A DNA stretch of 64,000 nucleotides from FEB-7 sp963698265 (GCA_963698265.1 CAVOQC010000001.1:248001-312000); one strand, 5' to 3'; counted from the stretch's first letter, positions 50,149 to 60,015 are shown. The notes: generated by a model not told the origin, from the letters alone. Numbers and translations: made by a program.

Positions 50149-50568
50149 ATGGGTCTCGAACTTCCGCACCCCGCTTCGCGGCGCCATTTCTTCCGCCAGG
50201 CCCTCGCCTACGTGGCGGGCGTACCGCTCGCCGTCCTGCTGGTGGACATGCTCCGGCGCGTGCGCACCCAGCAGGTTGCCCCGCCGGTGGCGATCCCGCC
50301 CGACGTGGCGGCGGGGCTGAGCGTCGTCGAGGGCGCCATCGTCCACCGCGAAGGCGACGGCGCGATCCGCGCGTACTCGGCGCGCTGCACGCACCTGGGC
50401 TGCCGCATCGACCGCGTGGCCGGCGACGAGGTCGTCTGCCCCTGCCACGGCTCGCGCTTCCGCGCCGACGGGTCCGTCGTGAACGGCCCGGCGACGCGCC
50501 CACTCGAGCCGATGCGTGTCGAGCGCGACCCGGCCACCGGCGGGTGGATCGCCCGTGCTTCCCCGTAA
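50149..50568 (+). CDS. Rieske [2Fe-2S] protein
   Basis: A 139-residue Rieske protein with an N-terminal RRHFFRQALAYVAGVPLAVL segment, a twin-Arg-like signal/anchor. Cluster ligands are Cys80-Thr-His82 and Cys97-Pro-Cys-His100, with the paired disulfide cysteines Cys85 and Cys99, as in the quinol-oxidising Rieske subunits of bc complexes. The insert is short. It overlaps the next gene, a cytochrome b-multihaem c fusion, by 14 bases, so they surely form one complex: quinol oxidation with electron transfer to periplasmic haems. Confidence 0.9.
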   Translation: MGLELPHPASRRHFFRQALAYVAGVPLAVLLVDMLRRVRTQQVAPPVAIPPDVAAGLSVVEGAIVHREGDGAIRAYSARCTHLGCRIDRVAGDEVVCPCHGSRFRADGSVVNGPATRPLEPMRVERDPATGGWIARASP

Positions 50569-53338
50569 CCCGCTGTCGCCGCCCGGCGCCCGGCCCGTGT
50601 TCGCGATGACACGCTGGGGCACCCTGGGCGACCTCGCCACCGCCGCGTTCATGATCGCGGCGATCACGGGCGTCGCGCTCGCGGTGCCCTACGACCCCGC
50701 CGATGGCTTCGGCTCCCTCGCGACGATCCTCCTCGCGAACCCCGCGGCCGTCTTCTTCCGGAACCTCCACTACTGGTCCGCCCAGGCGTGCCTGGTCCTC
50801 ACGCTCGCGCACGTATGGGACCGCCTGCGCACGCCGGGGGAGCGGCGCGTGGACAAGGGCGTCTGGCTGCGGCTCGCGCTCACGCTGCCGCTGCTCTTCT
50901 TCATCATGCTCTCGGGCTTCCTGCTGCGCGGCGACGCGGACGCGCGCCAGGCGCTTCGCATCGTGACGGAGGCGACGACGCAGGTTCCCCTCGCCGGCCC
51001 GGTGCTCTCCACGTTCCTCTTCGGCGCGACCGAGCGCCTCGAACTCGTTTACGTGCAGCACGCCGCGACGGCGACGATCATCGTCTGGCTCTTCATCGTC
51101 GAGCACGCGCGGCGCGTGTGGCCGCGCCGTTCCGCCTTCGTGGCGGTGCTGCTCGCCACCGGCGCGGTCTCGCTCTTTCTCTCCCCTGGCTTGCACGACG
51201 GCGTCGATCCCGTCGTCAAGGGGCCGTGGTACTTCCTCGGCCTGCAGGAGATCCTGCACTGGACGCCCTGGCCCCTCGCGGCCGTGGCCGCGGGCGTTGC
51301 CGCCGTCGCGGTGTTCTACGCCCTGCGCGCGATGCGCCCCGCCCGCGCAATGCGGGTGAAGGCCGTGCTGCTCGTGCTCGCCGCGTTCTACGGCGGCCTG
51401 TGCGCCGCGGGCGCCTTTCTTCGCGGGGAGAATTGGGCGTTCGCGCCCGGGCTTCCCACCAGCGCGGGAAACCCGGTCGCGGGCTTCGTCTTCGCTTCCC
51501 GGCCCGAGGTGCCCGTGCCCGTGCCGGTCGCCCTGGGGCGGCCCGAAGGCTGCCTCGTATGCCACCGCGGCGTCACGGGGCTGGGCGACGCCCACCGGCC
51601 GGAGGCCGTCGGCTGCGCCTCGTGCCACGGCGGCGACACGCTCACGCTCGACAAGGCGCGGGCGCACGCGCGCATGGCGACGATCCCCGGCAACCTCGCG
51701 ACGGCGAAAGCGGGCTGCGGCCAGGGCGCCTGCCATGCCGCCGTGATTCCGCGCATGGAACGCTCGGTGATGACCACGATGAGCGGCATCGTGGGCGTGA
51801 ACCGCATGGTGCTGGGCGAACAGACGCCCGAGGAGGCGGCGAAGCCTGCGCACATCGCCGACATAGGCCAGTCGCCGGCGGACACGCACCTGCGCCAGCT
51901 CTGCGCCTTGTGCCACCTCGGCGCGGTGAAGACCAAGCTCGGGCCGAACGACGAGGGCACGCGCGGCGGCGGCTGCAATGCCTGCCACCTCGTCTACGAC
52001 GCCGCGGCGCTCCGGGAGCTTCGCCGCTACGAAGGCGAAAAGGCGCGGGGCGCGGCAACGCAGGCGCCGACGGCGCACCCGGCGCTGTCGCTCGACATCG
52101 GCAACGGGCAGTGCTTCAGCTGCCACAGCCGCTCGGGGCGCATCGCGACGAGCTACGAGGGCTGGCACGAGCTGCACGAGGCTCCCGCGCAGCCGAAGGG
52201 CCCGGAGAAGCTCCCGGCCTCGCGCTACCGGATCGTCGAGGAGGATCGCTACTTCGAGCGCCAGCTTCCCGACATCCACCACGAGCGCGGCCTCGACTGC
52301 ATCGACTGCCACACCTCCACCGAGGTCATGGGCGACGGGATGGTGCATGCGCGCAAACGCGGGCAGATGCGCGTGGCCTGCATCGACTGCCACGCGCCCG
52401 CGGGCAAGCCCCTGCCCACCCTGCCCGCTTCCGGCCTCGACCCCGAGTCGAAGCGCATCCTCGCCTCGCGCAAGTGGCCCGGCCCCGCCGCGCAGTCCTA
52501 CGGGCGCACGGCATCGGGAGAGGCGCTGGTGAACGTGCTGGTCGATGCCGCGGGGCTGCCCGCGATGGTTCGCAAGCGCACGGGAGAGCGGCGCGAACTC
52601 AAGGCGACCGCGAAGATCTGCGTGGAAGGGCGCGGGCACGAGCGGCTTTCCTGCGGCAGCTGCCACACCGCCTGGGCGCCGCGCTGCAACACCTGCCACA
52701 CGGCATACGATCCGGAGGGAACGGGGTTCGACTTCCTCACCGGTGCCGACGTGAAGGGCGAATGGGTCGAGCAATCCGGGCCCTTCGTCGCGGATCTCCC
52801 GACCCTCGGCGTTCGCCGCGTCGAGGCGGCGGGCGCCGCGCCGCGCGAGTCCGTCGACACCTTCGTGCCCGGCATGATCCTCACGGTCGACGTGCCGGCG
52901 GCGGACGGGAAGCCTGCGCACTCGGTGTTCCGTCGCCTCTATGCGCACCTGGAGCCGCACACCACTCGCAAGGAAGTTCGCTCCTGCAAGTCCTGCCACA
53001 ACGACCCGGTCGCGCTGGGCTATGGAAAGGGCCGGCTGCGCTACGAAATCCGGGGCGTCTCGGGCCGCTGGCGCTTCACGCCGGCCGAGCCGCCGCTCCC
53101 CGCCGACGGCCTGCCCGCCGATGCGTGGATCCCGTTTCTCGGCACGCGCGATGGCATGGTCTCCACGCGCGACGACGTGCGTCCCTTCACCGTGGAGGAG
53201 CAGCGCCGGATCCTGCTCGTCGGTGCCTGCCTCACCTGCCACGACGAGCGCTCCTCTCCGATGCGCGGCTCGGTGCGGGATTTCAAGTCGGCGCTGGCGC
53301 GGCGCAGCCCGAAGTGCGTGCTGCCCGCGGGGAGTTGA
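50555..53338 (+). CDS. Cytochrome b fused to a twelve-haem cytochrome c
   Basis: About 927 residues. The N-terminal third is a cytochrome b with two His pairs: NLHYWSAQACLVLTLAH (13 residues between) and QHAATATIIVWLFIVEH (14 between, the b6-type spacing), plus GPWYFLGLQEILHWTPWP, like subunit IV. After further helices comes a periplasmic region with eleven CxxCH haem sites (CLVCH, CASCH, CALCH, CNACH, CFSCH, CIDCH twice, CGSCH, CNTCH, CKSCH, CLTCH) and one CX4CH (CGQGACH). With the Rieske protein it would carry electrons from quinol to a multihaem wire. The start could be the GTG at 50555 or an ATG at 50606. Confidence 0.9.
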   Translation: MLPRNPLSPPGARPVFAMTRWGTLGDLATAAFMIAAITGVALAVPYDPADGFGSLATILLANPAAVFFRNLHYWSAQACLVLTLAHVWDRLRTPGERRVDKGVWLRLALTLPLLFFIMLSGFLLRGDADARQALRIVTEATTQVPLAGPVLSTFLFGATERLELVYVQHAATATIIVWLFIVEHARRVWPRRSAFVAVLLATGAVSLFLSPGLHDGVDPVVKGPWYFLGLQEILHWTPWPLAAVAAGVAAVAVFYALRAMRPARAMRVKAVLLVLAAFYGGLCAAGAFLRGENWAFAPGLPTSAGNPVAGFVFASRPEVPVPVPVALGRPEGCLVCHRGVTGLGDAHRPEAVGCASCHGGDTLTLDKARAHARMATIPGNLATAKAGCGQGACHAAVIPRMERSVMTTMSGIVGVNRMVLGEQTPEEAAKPAHIADIGQSPADTHLRQLCALCHLGAVKTKLGPNDEGTRGGGCNACHLVYDAAALRELRRYEGEKARGAATQAPTAHPALSLDIGNGQCFSCHSRSGRIATSYEGWHELHEAPAQPKGPEKLPASRYRIVEEDRYFERQLPDIHHERGLDCIDCHTSTEVMGDGMVHARKRGQMRVACIDCHAPAGKPLPTLPASGLDPESKRILASRKWPGPAAQSYGRTASGEALVNVLVDAAGLPAMVRKRTGERRELKATAKICVEGRGHERLSCGSCHTAWAPRCNTCHTAYDPEGTGFDFLTGADVKGEWVEQSGPFVADLPTLGVRRVEAAGAAPRESVDTFVPGMILTVDVPAADGKPAHSVFRRLYAHLEPHTTRKEVRSCKSCHNDPVALGYGKGRLRYEIRGVSGRWRFTPAEPPLPADGLPADAWIPFLGTRDGMVSTRDDVRPFTVEEQRRILLVGACLTCHDERSSPMRGSVRDFKSALARRSPKCVLPAGS

Positions 53339-53345
53339 GCCGCGC

Positions 53346-53822
53346 TTACCCGAGCGCCGGCTTGAACACCATCAGCGCGAAGATCGCGATTACGCCGGCA
53401 AAGGCCGGCCAGCCGAGGGCGTACCACCAGGCCATCAACCGTCGAAGCTCCACCGGTGTCTCCGCGCGATCCCTCGCCGCAACCGCCGCGAGGCGTGCGA
53501 CGCGGATCTGGATCCACACCACCGGCAGCCAGCAGGCCCCGATCACCCCGTAGAGCGCGAGGCTCGCGAGCACCCACGGCGTGTCCATCGGGATGGCCGC
53601 GAGATGCATCATGAAGAAGCCCGTCGCAGGCTGGACGATGACCGCCGGCGCCGTGAAGAGCCAATCCGCGACGACGACGTTTCGCGCCACCGCCGCCATC
53701 ACCGCCATGTCGCCGGTGCGATCGGCGCGCCACAGGGAGAACGCCGTCCCGAGCCCCGCACCCAGCAGAAGAGTGGAGGACAGGATGTGCAGCAGCTTGA
53801 CCCAGAGATAGGGCTCGCTCAT
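53346..53822 (-). CDS. DUF2269-like membrane protein
   Basis: A 158-residue protein with four hydrophobic segments starting MSEPYLWVKLLHILSSTLLL and containing GAGLGTAFSLWRADRTGD, the DUF2269 pattern. The internal WVKLLHI..GLGTAF histidine suggests a haem-like or cofactor site, unproven. The start overlaps the upstream gene (ATGA). It is the last gene of a six-gene leftward operon and ends 7 bases from the cytochrome gene end. A longer fused frame upstream is an artefact. Confidence 0.82.
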   Translation of the reverse strand: MSEPYLWVKLLHILSSTLLLGAGLGTAFSLWRADRTGDMAVMAAVARNVVVADWLFTAPAVIVQPATGFFMMHLAAIPMDTPWVLASLALYGVIGACWLPVVWIQIRVARLAAVAARDRAETPVELRRLMAWWYALGWPAFAGVIAIFALMVFKPALG

Positions 53823-55135
53823 CGCGCATCCCGCACCGCGGCATAGGCCGGCAGAAGGGCGAGCAGGGCGAGGTTCTTCAGCATCCCGCCCAGGGGATCG
53901 AGCCACAGCGCTGGCGACGCGATCCCGAGTGCCAGCGTGTACACCACGACCGACAGGAACATCAGGCCGATGGCCACGCCCTCCCCGCGGCGCGTGAGGA
54001 GCGCGATGCCCAGCGCGATGTCCACGAGGCTCGCGGCCACGACGAGGGGCGCCTGCAGGCCGGCCGGCACGCCCAGCGGATCGACGAACGGCGCGGCCTC
54101 GCGCGGCGTGGCGAGCATTCCCACGATGCCGGACGCGACCCAGATCGCGGCGAGGCTCGCGCGGATCACGGGCCGCAGCAGGTACAGCCGCGCGTGCCAG
54201 CGATCCTGCACGAAGCTCGGCGCGGCGAGCAGGACATCCGCCACCGACCGGGTCGAAACCCCGCTGGCATCGCGCGCCGCTTCCCACGCGCCCGGCGGCG
54301 CCACGTTTCCCCGGTCGAGCATCCCCGCGATCGTCCGGCCGAGGGGCCCGGCGCCGGCGATCTCCCCCACCCACGCGGCGGCCGCTACCACGGGCTTCGG
54401 CACCTGGACGAAGGTCGGGGCCGGCATCGCGAGCCACTCGCGCACGAGCCCGAGGTATTGCCGCAAGGTCATCACGGCCGGACCGACCGCGTGCAGCACG
54501 CGTCCGGTCGCCACTGCGGGCTGCGCGCAGCGCACCACCATCGCCGCGAGATCTTCCAGCAGCACGGGCTGGATCCGCTGCTCGCCCGTGCCCGGCAGGA
54601 ACACGACGAAGGGAAGTGCGGCAAGCGCGCGCAGCAGGGAAGTTCCACCGTAGGAGCCGCGCGTCGACAGGACGACGGACGGGCGGATCACCGTCGCGGG
54701 AATGCCCGAGGCGAGAAGCTCCGCGTCGAACCGGTGCTTGGAGGCGATGAACGGCCCGTCGGCTTCCACGCCGAGTGCGGAGACCTGCACGAACTTCACG
54801 CCGCCGCGCTCGCCGCACGCCCGGGCGAGCGCAAGCGGCGCCCGGTGGTGAATGCGCTCGAAGTCCCCGCTTTGCGTCTCGCGCAGGATTCCGGCGACGT
54901 TCACCACCGCGCCGATCCCTTCGAGCAGCGGCCGCCAGGCGGCTTCCGCACAGGCCTCGCGGAAGTCGATCGCCACGCGCCGCACGCCGGGCGCATCCGG
55001 GCGCGGGGACGGTCGATGGGTGCAGGCCACGACCTCGTGGCCCGCCAGCAGGAGCGACTCGACGATCGCGCGGCCTATGAAACCGTCCGCGCCGGTAACG
55101 AGGACCGTTTCCCGATGACCGTCCGAGGCGTTCAT
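53819..55135 (-). CDS. NAD(P)-binding epimerase-like protein fused to a DoxX-like domain
   Basis: A 438-residue two-domain protein. Residues 1-285 form an atypical SDR/NmrA-like domain (VLVTGADGFIGRAIVESLLL, KFVQVSALGVEADG, and a lysine in SKHRFDAELL). Residues about 300-430 form four hydrophobic helices of DoxX type (IRASLAAIWVASGIVGML, ASLVDIALGIALLTRRGEGV). Such fusions occur beside DUF2269 genes, as here. The ATG at 55135 is the first that gives a proper cofactor fold. Substrate unknown. Confidence 0.85.
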   Translation of the reverse strand: MNASDGHRETVLVTGADGFIGRAIVESLLLAGHEVVACTHRPSPRPDAPGVRRVAIDFREACAEAAWRPLLEGIGAVVNVAGILRETQSGDFERIHHRAPLALARACGERGGVKFVQVSALGVEADGPFIASKHRFDAELLASGIPATVIRPSVVLSTRGSYGGTSLLRALAALPFVVFLPGTGEQRIQPVLLEDLAAMVVRCAQPAVATGRVLHAVGPAVMTLRQYLGLVREWLAMPAPTFVQVPKPVVAAAAWVGEIAGAGPLGRTIAGMLDRGNVAPPGAWEAARDASGVSTRSVADVLLAAPSFVQDRWHARLYLLRPVIRASLAAIWVASGIVGMLATPREAAPFVDPLGVPAGLQAPLVVAASLVDIALGIALLTRRGEGVAIGLMFLSVVVYTLALGIASPALWLDPLGGMLKNLALLALLPAYAAVRDAR

Positions 55136-55148
55136 GGATGGGTGCGGT

Positions 55149-55754
55149 TCAGAACGTCCCGAGGATCCCGTCGGCATCGACTTCGCCGCGCGGCTTCGCC
55201 AGCCCCTTCGGCGTGCCCGTCGAGATCCAGCCAACCAGCGTCTCGCCCTCGGCACAGTAGGCGGCGACGATCGCCGCGTCCGAGGCGCGCACGCCCGAGA
55301 CCATCTTCCCCGCGTAGCCCATGAAGTGCAGCGCCGTGAGGGCGTTGCTGATCGCCCCGCCCACGCTCGCCCATTGCTCGTGGGGCGGCACCTCGTCGTC
55401 CTGCGGGTCGATCCGCGCGATGATCGCAATCACCACGGGCGCCTGCATGGCCCGCTCGCGCTCCCGCACGAGGTCGGCGCCAACCTTCCCGCGGCGTCGG
55501 CCGTAGTCCTCGAAGAGGACGGCGAGGCGCTCGAGACCCTCGCCGCGCGCCACCACGAAGCGGTACGGGATGCGCTTGTTGTGGTCGGGCGCGCGCAGCG
55601 CCGCCATCGCCATGGTCCAGAGCTCGTCCTCCGTGGGGCCGGGCTCGCCCAGGTGCTTGGGGCTTACGGAAAAGCGCGTGAGCAGGAGCCGGAGCGCCGC
55701 CTCGCCCTCGGGCGTCGCGCGGGAAAGGGGAAGTGCCTCGTCGCCCTGGTCCAT
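55149..55754 (-). CDS. Nitroreductase family protein (YdjA-like)
   Basis: A 201-residue flavoprotein of the nitroreductase fold: LLTRFSVSPKHLGEPGPTED at the start, then RAPDHNKRIPYRFVVARGEG, and a C-terminal GWISTGTPKGLAKPRGE loop as in YdjA. YdjA-type enzymes are FMN-dependent NAD(P)H reductases. The ATG lies 11 bases after the phosphatase stop and it ends 13 bases before the SDR-DoxX gene. Confidence 0.85.
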   Translation of the reverse strand: MDQGDEALPLSRATPEGEAALRLLLTRFSVSPKHLGEPGPTEDELWTMAMAALRAPDHNKRIPYRFVVARGEGLERLAVLFEDYGRRRGKVGADLVRERERAMQAPVVIAIIARIDPQDDEVPPHEQWASVGGAISNALTALHFMGYAGKMVSGVRASDAAIVAAYCAEGETLVGWISTGTPKGLAKPRGEVDADGILGTF

Positions 55755-55765
55755 GGTGCGCAGCC

Positions 55766-56356
55766 TCACTCGCGAATCGAAAGCCGCCCGACCACCTTCA
55801 GGCCGCAGCATCCGTCCGGGCGCACCACCACGATCTCGCCCGTGCCGACCGAGAGCTTGGTGAGCGCGGCGATGTTCACATTGTGCGTGACCATGACGAC
55901 CGTGCCCTTGGGTTTCAGCGTGGAAAAGCGGCCGATTTTCTGCTTCACGCGCTCGGTCATGCCGGGCTCGCGGTGGGGCTCGTCGAAGAAGCTCCCGAGC
56001 GCCGTCCAGTCCATGGCCTTGCCGAAGGCCTCCGTCGCGGTATCGCGGCAGCGGCACCACGGGCTGGTGTAGACGCGCTCGATGCGGATGCCTTCCGCGC
56101 GGAAGCGGTCGCCCATCCTGCGCGATTCCGCGCGGCCCGTCTCGGAGAGGTTGCGCTGCGAGGCGCAGTCGTCCAGGCGGTAGCCCTTCGGGTCGCCCAG
56201 GCCCGGCTCCGTGGAGGCGTGGCGGATCAAGGCCACGTGGCCGCCGGCGCGCAGCGCGGCCCAGGCCGCGGCCTCGTCCGCGAATGCGGGCGCCGCTGCA
56301 CAGGCAAGCAAGGCGAGTGCGAAAGCGCGCACCATGCCGCGCGCTCCGTGGCTCAT
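55766..56356 (-). CDS. Exported histidine-phosphatase-family protein
   Basis: A 196-residue protein with signal peptide (MVRAFALALLACAAAPAFA) and a histidine phosphatase domain: ALIRHASTEPG carries the catalytic RHxST, YTSPWCRCRDTA and a final VTHNVNIAALT supplies the second His. It resembles periplasmic Ais-type phosphatases. Its ATG overlaps the CinA-like stop (ATGA). Confidence 0.87.
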   Translation of the reverse strand: MSHGARGMVRAFALALLACAAAPAFADEAAAWAALRAGGHVALIRHASTEPGLGDPKGYRLDDCASQRNLSETGRAESRRMGDRFRAEGIRIERVYTSPWCRCRDTATEAFGKAMDWTALGSFFDEPHREPGMTERVKQKIGRFSTLKPKGTVVMVTHNVNIAALTKLSVGTGEIVVVRPDGCCGLKVVGRLSIRE

Positions 56357-57123
56357 GGCGCAGCGCTCGCCGGTTTCGCAGGCCTTTCCCGGAAAGCGTA
56401 TCCCGCGCCTGCAATGGCCTCGCGAACCCACGCCATCGCCACCGGCACGCGCACGGGATCGCCGCGCACCGCCAGCTCGATCAGCCGCGAGCCGCCGACG
56501 GAGAACGAAGGCAGGCTGGAGAGCTTGAGCTCGGGATAGTCGCGCACCACGGCGTTCATGATCTCCAGCAGGTCGGACTCGCCCGCGCCGTCGACGATGA
56601 TCGCCTCCTCGAAGGGAAGGCAGTCGCAGAAGAGCGCGCGGTGCTTGGTGTCGAGCGCCCATTCCATCATCGCCCACGCCATCTCGGGGAATCCCGGCAG
56701 GAAGTAGTGCGTGCCGACGCTGAAACCGGCGACGCGGTTGACCGGGTTGGGCACGACCTCCGCCCCCTCGGGAAACTCCGCGAGCAGCACGCGCCGCGGG
56801 TAGGCGTCCTTGCCGAAGCGGGCTTCCAGCTCGCGCACCGCGTCGGGGTGCCGAGCGAGCGGCCTGCCCAACGCCGCCGCGGCGCACTGGCGCGTGTGGT
56901 CGTCGGGGGTAGCGCCTATGCCGCCGAAGGAAAACACCACGTCGCCGGTCGCGAACGTGCGCGCAAGCGTCGCGGTGATGCGCGCAGGGTCGTCGCCGAG
57001 GTACTCGGCCCAGCCGAGCTCGAGCCCGCGCTTGCCCAGGATCTCGATCGCCTTCGCGAAATGCTTGTCCTGGCGCTTTCCCGAGAGTATCTCGTCGCCG
57101 ATGACGAGAATGCCGATCGCCAC
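56353..57123 (-). CDS. CinA/MoaB-type molybdopterin-binding domain protein
   Basis: A 256-residue protein with the MoCF fold: GILVIGDEILSGKRQDKHFA near the start and VVFSFGGIGATPDDHTRQ, as in the N-terminal domain of CinA. The nicotinamide-deamidase C-terminal domain of full CinA is absent. The GTG start at 57123 overlaps the upstream stop by one base. Function of stand-alone forms is unsettled; ADP-ribose or nucleotide pyrophosphatase activity has been shown for the COG1058 domain. Confidence 0.85.
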   Translation of the reverse strand: MAIGILVIGDEILSGKRQDKHFAKAIEILGKRGLELGWAEYLGDDPARITATLARTFATGDVVFSFGGIGATPDDHTRQCAAAALGRPLARHPDAVRELEARFGKDAYPRRVLLAEFPEGAEVVPNPVNRVAGFSVGTHYFLPGFPEMAWAMMEWALDTKHRALFCDCLPFEEAIIVDGAGESDLLEIMNAVVRDYPELKLSSLPSFSVGGSRLIELAVRGDPVRVPVAMAWVREAIAGAGYAFRERPAKPASAAP

Positions 57124-57752
57124 TAGAGGCGCACGGCGGGATTGAGCGTGTAGCTGCCGGTGATCACGGCCTGGGCGAGGACGTGGCCCTTGACCGCGTC
57201 GCGGGCCTGGGCGGCGGTGAACTTGCCCTCGAACGCGAGCCGGGGCACGTCGAGCGCGTAGACCGTGAAGACGTAGTGGTGCGCAATCTCGTCGTTCCAC
57301 GGCGGGCACGGCCCGTCGTAGCCGAAGTAGTCGCCGGACATGTCCTTGTCGGAGGAGAACCAGCCCGTGTAGTCGTTGATGCCCTGGCGCGCGCCGTACG
57401 CCGCTGCGGGGCCGGGCTTGCCCCTGGGCTTCACGCCGTCGGAGAACTCGCCGGCCTCGATCGAGCTCACGGACGGCGGCAGGTCCACCAGCGCCCAGTG
57501 GAAGAAGTCGACGCGGGGAAGGGAAGCCGGGACCGTGCGGCCCTCCCGGTTCACGTCGTCGCCCTTGCTGGGCACGTCGGGGTCGTGGCAGATGATCGCG
57601 AACGACTTCGTGCCCTGGAGCGCGCCGGTCCAGGAGAGCTGCGGGTTGCGGTTGCGCGAAAGCGTGGCGTGGGTCTTCGCGTCGATTGCGCAGAACGCGA
57701 ACTCGGCGGGGATCGCCCCGCCGTCCTTGAAGCTCGTGCTCGTGACCAGCAT
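57123..57752 (-). CDS. YbhB/YbcL family (PEBP-like) protein
   Basis: A 209-residue protein of the phosphatidylethanolamine-binding/Raf-kinase-inhibitor-like family: NPQLSWTGALQGTKSFAIIC, HDPDVP and YGYDGPCPPWNDEIAHHYVFT. The bacterial YbhB/YbcL forms have no proven kinase role. It has an insert with VNREGRTVPASLPRVDFFHW. The ATG is 19 bases after the FKBP stop and it leads the six-gene unit. Confidence 0.92.
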   Translation of the reverse strand: MLVTSTSFKDGGAIPAEFAFCAIDAKTHATLSRNRNPQLSWTGALQGTKSFAIICHDPDVPSKGDDVNREGRTVPASLPRVDFFHWALVDLPPSVSSIEAGEFSDGVKPRGKPGPAAAYGARQGINDYTGWFSSDKDMSGDYFGYDGPCPPWNDEIAHHYVFTVYALDVPRLAFEGKFTAAQARDAVKGHVLAQAVITGSYTLNPAVRL

Positions 57753-57771
57753 GGCGAGGCCCTCCCGTCGA

Positions 57772-58218
57772 TCAGTTGATTATCTTGATGAGTTCCACTT
57801 CGAAGAGCAGCGTCGCGTTCGGCGGGATCTTGTCGCCCGCGCCCTTTTCGCCGTAGCCCATCGCCGGCGGGATGATGAGGGTGCGCTTGCCGCCTTCCAT
57901 CATGCCGGGGATGCCCTCGTCCCAGCCCTTGATGACGCGGGCCGCGCCGACGACGAAGCCGAACGGGGTCTTGCGCCCCTCGGAGGAATCGAACTGCGCG
58001 CCCTTCTGCTCGGGCGCCTTCGGGTCGTAGAGCCAGCCGGTGTAGCTCACCAGCACGGCCTTGCCCTTCTCGACGACCTTGCCGGTGCCCACCTTGGTGT
58101 CCTTCTTGACGAGTTGCTTCACCTCGGCGGGAGCGGCGGCGGCGGGCGCCATGCCGGTCTGGGCGCAGGCGGTGACGGAAAACAGGGCGATGGCGGCTGC
58201 GGTGACTGCGATCTTCAA
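57772..58218 (-). CDS. FKBP-type peptidyl-prolyl isomerase, exported
   Basis: A 148-residue protein: signal MKIAVTAAAIALFSVTACAQ (possible lipobox VTAC), then one FKBP domain with VSYTGWLYDPKAPEQKGAQF, DSSEGRKTPFGFVVGAARVI, KGWDEGIPGMMEGGKRTLII and PPAMGYGEKGAGDKIPPNAT. The active-site aromatic and Asp residues are kept. It should assist protein folding in the periplasm. Confidence 0.93.
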   Translation of the reverse strand: MKIAVTAAAIALFSVTACAQTGMAPAAAAPAEVKQLVKKDTKVGTGKVVEKGKAVLVSYTGWLYDPKAPEQKGAQFDSSEGRKTPFGFVVGAARVIKGWDEGIPGMMEGGKRTLIIPPAMGYGEKGAGDKIPPNATLLFEVELIKIIN

Positions 58219-58267
58219 GATGATTCCTTTCGATGCGGTTTCGGAAAATGATGCGGATGGATTGGTG

Positions 58268-60015
58268 CTAGCGGCCGCGGGCCACGCCCTCGCGCCTCGG
58301 GTCCACGCCGGCTTCCCAGCCCTTCGCGGTGCGCCGGATGCCTGCGAGCCCGCTCGTCATGTCGATGGCGCGCACCTCGTGACCCATCGCCTTCAGAGCG
58401 GCGGAGACGGCCTCGAGTTCCGTGCCCTTCTCGATTTCCGTGGGCCCGCCGCGGCTGCCGAAGTTGGGCAGGTCGATGGCCGACTGCATGTCCATCTTCC
58501 AGTCGAGGGTCGCCACGAGGGCCTTCGCGACGTAGTTGATGATGAGGCTTCCGCCGGGGCTGCCGACCACCTGCTCCAGCCGGCCCGACTTCGCGTCGTA
58601 GACCACGAAGGGCCCCATCGAGCTTCGCGGGCGCTTTCCCGGTGCCACGGAATTGGCGACGACGCGGCCACCCTCCAGGGGCTGGAAGTTGAAGTCGGTG
58701 AGCTCGTTGTTGAGGAGGAATCCGCGCACCATCTGCTTCGAGCCGAAGAAGCCCTCGATGGTGGAGGTCATCGAAACTGCATTGCCCTGCCCGTCGACGA
58801 TCGCGATATGGCTGGTCCCCGCGACCTCGTCCACGGGATCGTCCGCCATCGCGACCTTGAGCCCCGGCGGCGTTCCCGGCTGCGCGCGGCCCATGGACTT
58901 CTCCGCGGCGATCAGCTTCGCGCGTTCGGCGAGGTAGCCGCGGTCCACGAGGCCGGCCACCGGCACGTCGACGAAGCGGTCGTCGCCCACGTAGCGGTTG
59001 CGGTCGGCGAAAGCGAGGCGGCCGGCTTCCGAAATGAGATGCACGGCCTCTGCCGAGCCCGGCCGCAGCTTTGCGAGGTCACGGCCCTCGAGCATTCCCA
59101 GCATCTGCAGGACGGCGATGCCGCCCGACGAAGAGGGAGGCATCCCGCAGAGATTCCAGTCCCGGTAACGGCCGCACAGCGGCTCGACATCGCGGACTCG
59201 GTAGCCCGAAAGATCCTCCAGCGTCATGGAACCGGGGTTCTTGTGGCTGCGCACGGCGGCCACGATGTCTGCGGCGATCTCGCCCGTGTAGAAGGCGTCC
59301 GAGCCCTTGCCGGCGATCGCCCGGAGCGTCTTCGCGTATTCCGGGTTCTTCACGAGGGTGCCCACCGGCAGCGGCTTTCCGTCCGCGCCGAAGAAGTAGG
59401 CCCGTGTCGCGGGCTGATCCGCGAGGCTCTTGTCCTTGCCCACCAACTCGAAGAGGCGAGGCGACATCGCGAAGCCCTTCTCGGCGATCTCGATGGCCGG
59501 CTGGAAGAGCGCGGCCCAGTCGAGCCTGCCGTGGCGCGCATGGGCCACTTCGAGCAGTCGCAGCGTGCCGGGCACGCCAACGGACCGGCCCCCGACCACC
59601 GCGGCCTGGAAGGGCATCGACTTGCCGTCGGCGCCGAGGAAGAGCTGCGGCTGCGCCCCCGTGGGCGCCGTCTCCCGGCCATCGTAGGCCAGGGTTCGCC
59701 CTGCCTTCGCGTCGTGCACGAGCAGGAAAGCCCCGCCGCCCAGCCCGGAGGCGTGCGGCTCCACGAGGCCCAGCACGAGCTGCGTGGCGATGGCCGCGTC
59801 CACGGCGCTGCCGCCCCTCTCCAGCATCGCGAAGCCCGCCCCGGTCGCGAGGGGATGGGCGGCGACCACGACGTGCCGGCGCGCGGCGACGAGTTCCTTC
59901 TTCGTCCAGCCGCTCGGCGGCTCCGGTTGCGACGGCCGCAGTTGCGCCGCCGTGCCGAGCGAGGCCGCGGCGACGACGAGCGCGAGCAGCAGGCGCGCCG
60001 TCTTCACCGTGCCCC

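Noticed and set aside
48965..53242. A 1425-codon open frame on the minus strand across the esterase and multihaem cytochrome genes
   Set aside because: It is antisense to strongly recognisable Rieske, cytochrome b and CxxCH-rich sequence; long shadow frames are expected in G+C-rich DNA.
53346..54818. A 490-codon fusion of an arginine-rich protein with the DUF2269-like protein
   Set aside because: The first two thirds are antisense-frame sequence of the SDR-DoxX gene; the real start overlaps that gene's stop at 53822.
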